Below the pieces are notes generated by a model. The model was not told the origin of the DNA and ran no database searches. It saw only the letters and a list, made by a program, of their open reading frames with translations. Source: Deltaproteobacteria bacterium (GTDB taxonomy: Bacteria > Desulfobacterota > Desulfobacteria > Desulfobacterales > ETH-SRB1). Taken from it: a DNA stretch of 5,444 nt. The position numbers were made by a program, and so were the translations under genes. Shown piece by piece: positions 4,867 through 5,444 of this stretch (positions are counted from its first letter, which is position 1; the number at the start of each line of letters is the position of its first letter). The stretch is taken from assembly GCA_030627475.1 (NCBI GenBank), contig DAOURZ010000115.1:1-5444 (forward strand). The letters run 5' to 3'.

Positions 4867-5444
4867 ATGACAGAAGAGAAAACAGCTCCTGCTAGCGGAA
4901 GTATTCTGGTTGTTGGGGGAGGGATAAGCGGTTTAACAACTGCTCTTGAAGCCGCCGAAGTTGGATATGAGGTATTTATAATTGAAAAAAATCCTTCTTT
5001 GGGTGGAAGAGTTGCACAGTTAAACCAGTATTTCCCAAAGCTTTGTCCTCCCACCTGTGGTCTTGAAATTAACTTCAGGAGGATAAAGGACAATCCAGGA
5101 ATAAAAGTCTTTACACTGGCGGAAGTAGAAAAGGTTGACGGAACATCAGGCAACTATGATGTTTCAATAAAATTGAATCCAAGGTATGTTAATGAAAATT
5201 GTGTAGCTTGTGATGACTGTATTGAACCCTGTCCTGTTGACAGGAATAACGAGTTTAACTTTAATCTGGATAAAACAAAAGCCATCTATAGACCTAATGA
5301 GATGTCTTTTCCAATGCGTTATGCGATAGATTCGTCTGTATGCAAGGGATCGGAATGCGGTAAATGTATTGAAGCATGCAAATACAATGCGATTGACCTT
5401 AACATGGGAGCAAAGACAATGAACCTGAAAGTCGGGGCCATAGT
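4867..5444 (+). CDS. qmoA: QmoA, flavin/Fe-S subunit of the quinone-interacting membrane-bound oxidoreductase (3' end outside window)
   Basis: The first 192 codons of an HdrA-related flavoprotein. QmoA, with QmoB and the membrane subunit QmoC, is thought to move electrons from menaquinol to AprAB at the cytoplasmic face. Visible features: a Rossmann FAD motif ILVVGGGISG (13-22) with E40 at the end of the second strand; LGGRVAQLNQYFPKLCPPTCG (45-65, with C60 and C64), characteristic of QmoA/HdrA proteins; and two four-Cys motifs, C112-x2-C115-x2-C118-x3-C122-P and C159-x4-C164-x2-C167-x3-C171, consistent with two [4Fe-4S] clusters. The ATG has an SD (GGAGG, 4856-4860) six bases upstream. No frameshift is seen. 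It sits 267 bp after aprA, behind a terminator and the 9-bp repeat hairpin, so its expression may be partly separate from aprBA. qmoB and qmoC would be expected to follow outside the window. Confidence 0.95.
   Translation, partial: MTEEKTAPASGSILVVGGGISGLTTALEAAEVGYEVFIIEKNPSLGGRVAQLNQYFPKLCPPTCGLEINFRRIKDNPGIKVFTLAEVEKVDGTSGNYDVSIKLNPRYVNENCVACDDCIEPCPVDRNNEFNFNLDKTKAIYRPNEMSFPMRYAIDSSVCKGSECGKCIEACKYNAIDLNMGAKTMNLKVGAI

Noticed and set aside
4830..5153. Minus-strand frame of 107 codons across the qmoA start
   Set aside because: Antisense to qmoA, which has the SD, FAD motif and Cys motifs.

Overview
The window most likely comes from a sulfate-reducing bacterium of the Desulfobacterota (former Deltaproteobacteria), probably Desulfobacterales-like, with an AT-rich genome. 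The reasons are the gene order aprB-aprA-qmoA on the plus strand and the close family resemblance of the three products to dissimilatory adenylylsulfate (APS) reductase and QmoA. The exact genus cannot be read from the sequence.

Layout. Positions 1-96 (+) are the last 31 codons of a gene that enters from the left. Its tail matches the C-terminus of the YkgJ-type protein encoded further right. It meets, tail to tail with a 6-bp overlap, a minus-strand pair: a Cys-rich YkgJ-family (CxxCxxCC-type) protein (932-1660) followed by a short-chain dehydrogenase/reductase (SDR, 91-906) with a degenerate active site. A 464-bp AT-rich divergent spacer (1661-2124) separates this pair from aprB. It holds a good sigma70-type promoter candidate, a near-perfect FNR/CRP-type palindrome, a hairpin followed by a T-tract, and a second inverted repeat. 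Then come aprB (2125-2556) and aprA (2626-4599), both with strong Shine-Dalgarno (SD) sequences. The 267-bp aprA-qmoA gap contains a textbook intrinsic terminator and a large hairpin built from 9-bp tandem repeats. qmoA (4867 onward) is cut off by the window end after 192 codons.

Function. AprAB reduces APS to sulfite and AMP in the cytoplasm. The Qmo membrane complex, of which QmoA is a soluble flavin and Fe-S subunit, is thought to pass electrons from menaquinol toward AprAB. ATP sulfurylase (sat), which makes APS, is not in the window. The YkgJ/SDR genes are divergent from apr and have no established link to sulfate reduction.

The core is a known pathway, not a new system. The parts that deserve a second look are the regulatory DNA in the two intergenic regions, the 9-bp repeat hairpin before qmoA, and the YkgJ/SDR/YkgJ arrangement with its non-canonical SDR.
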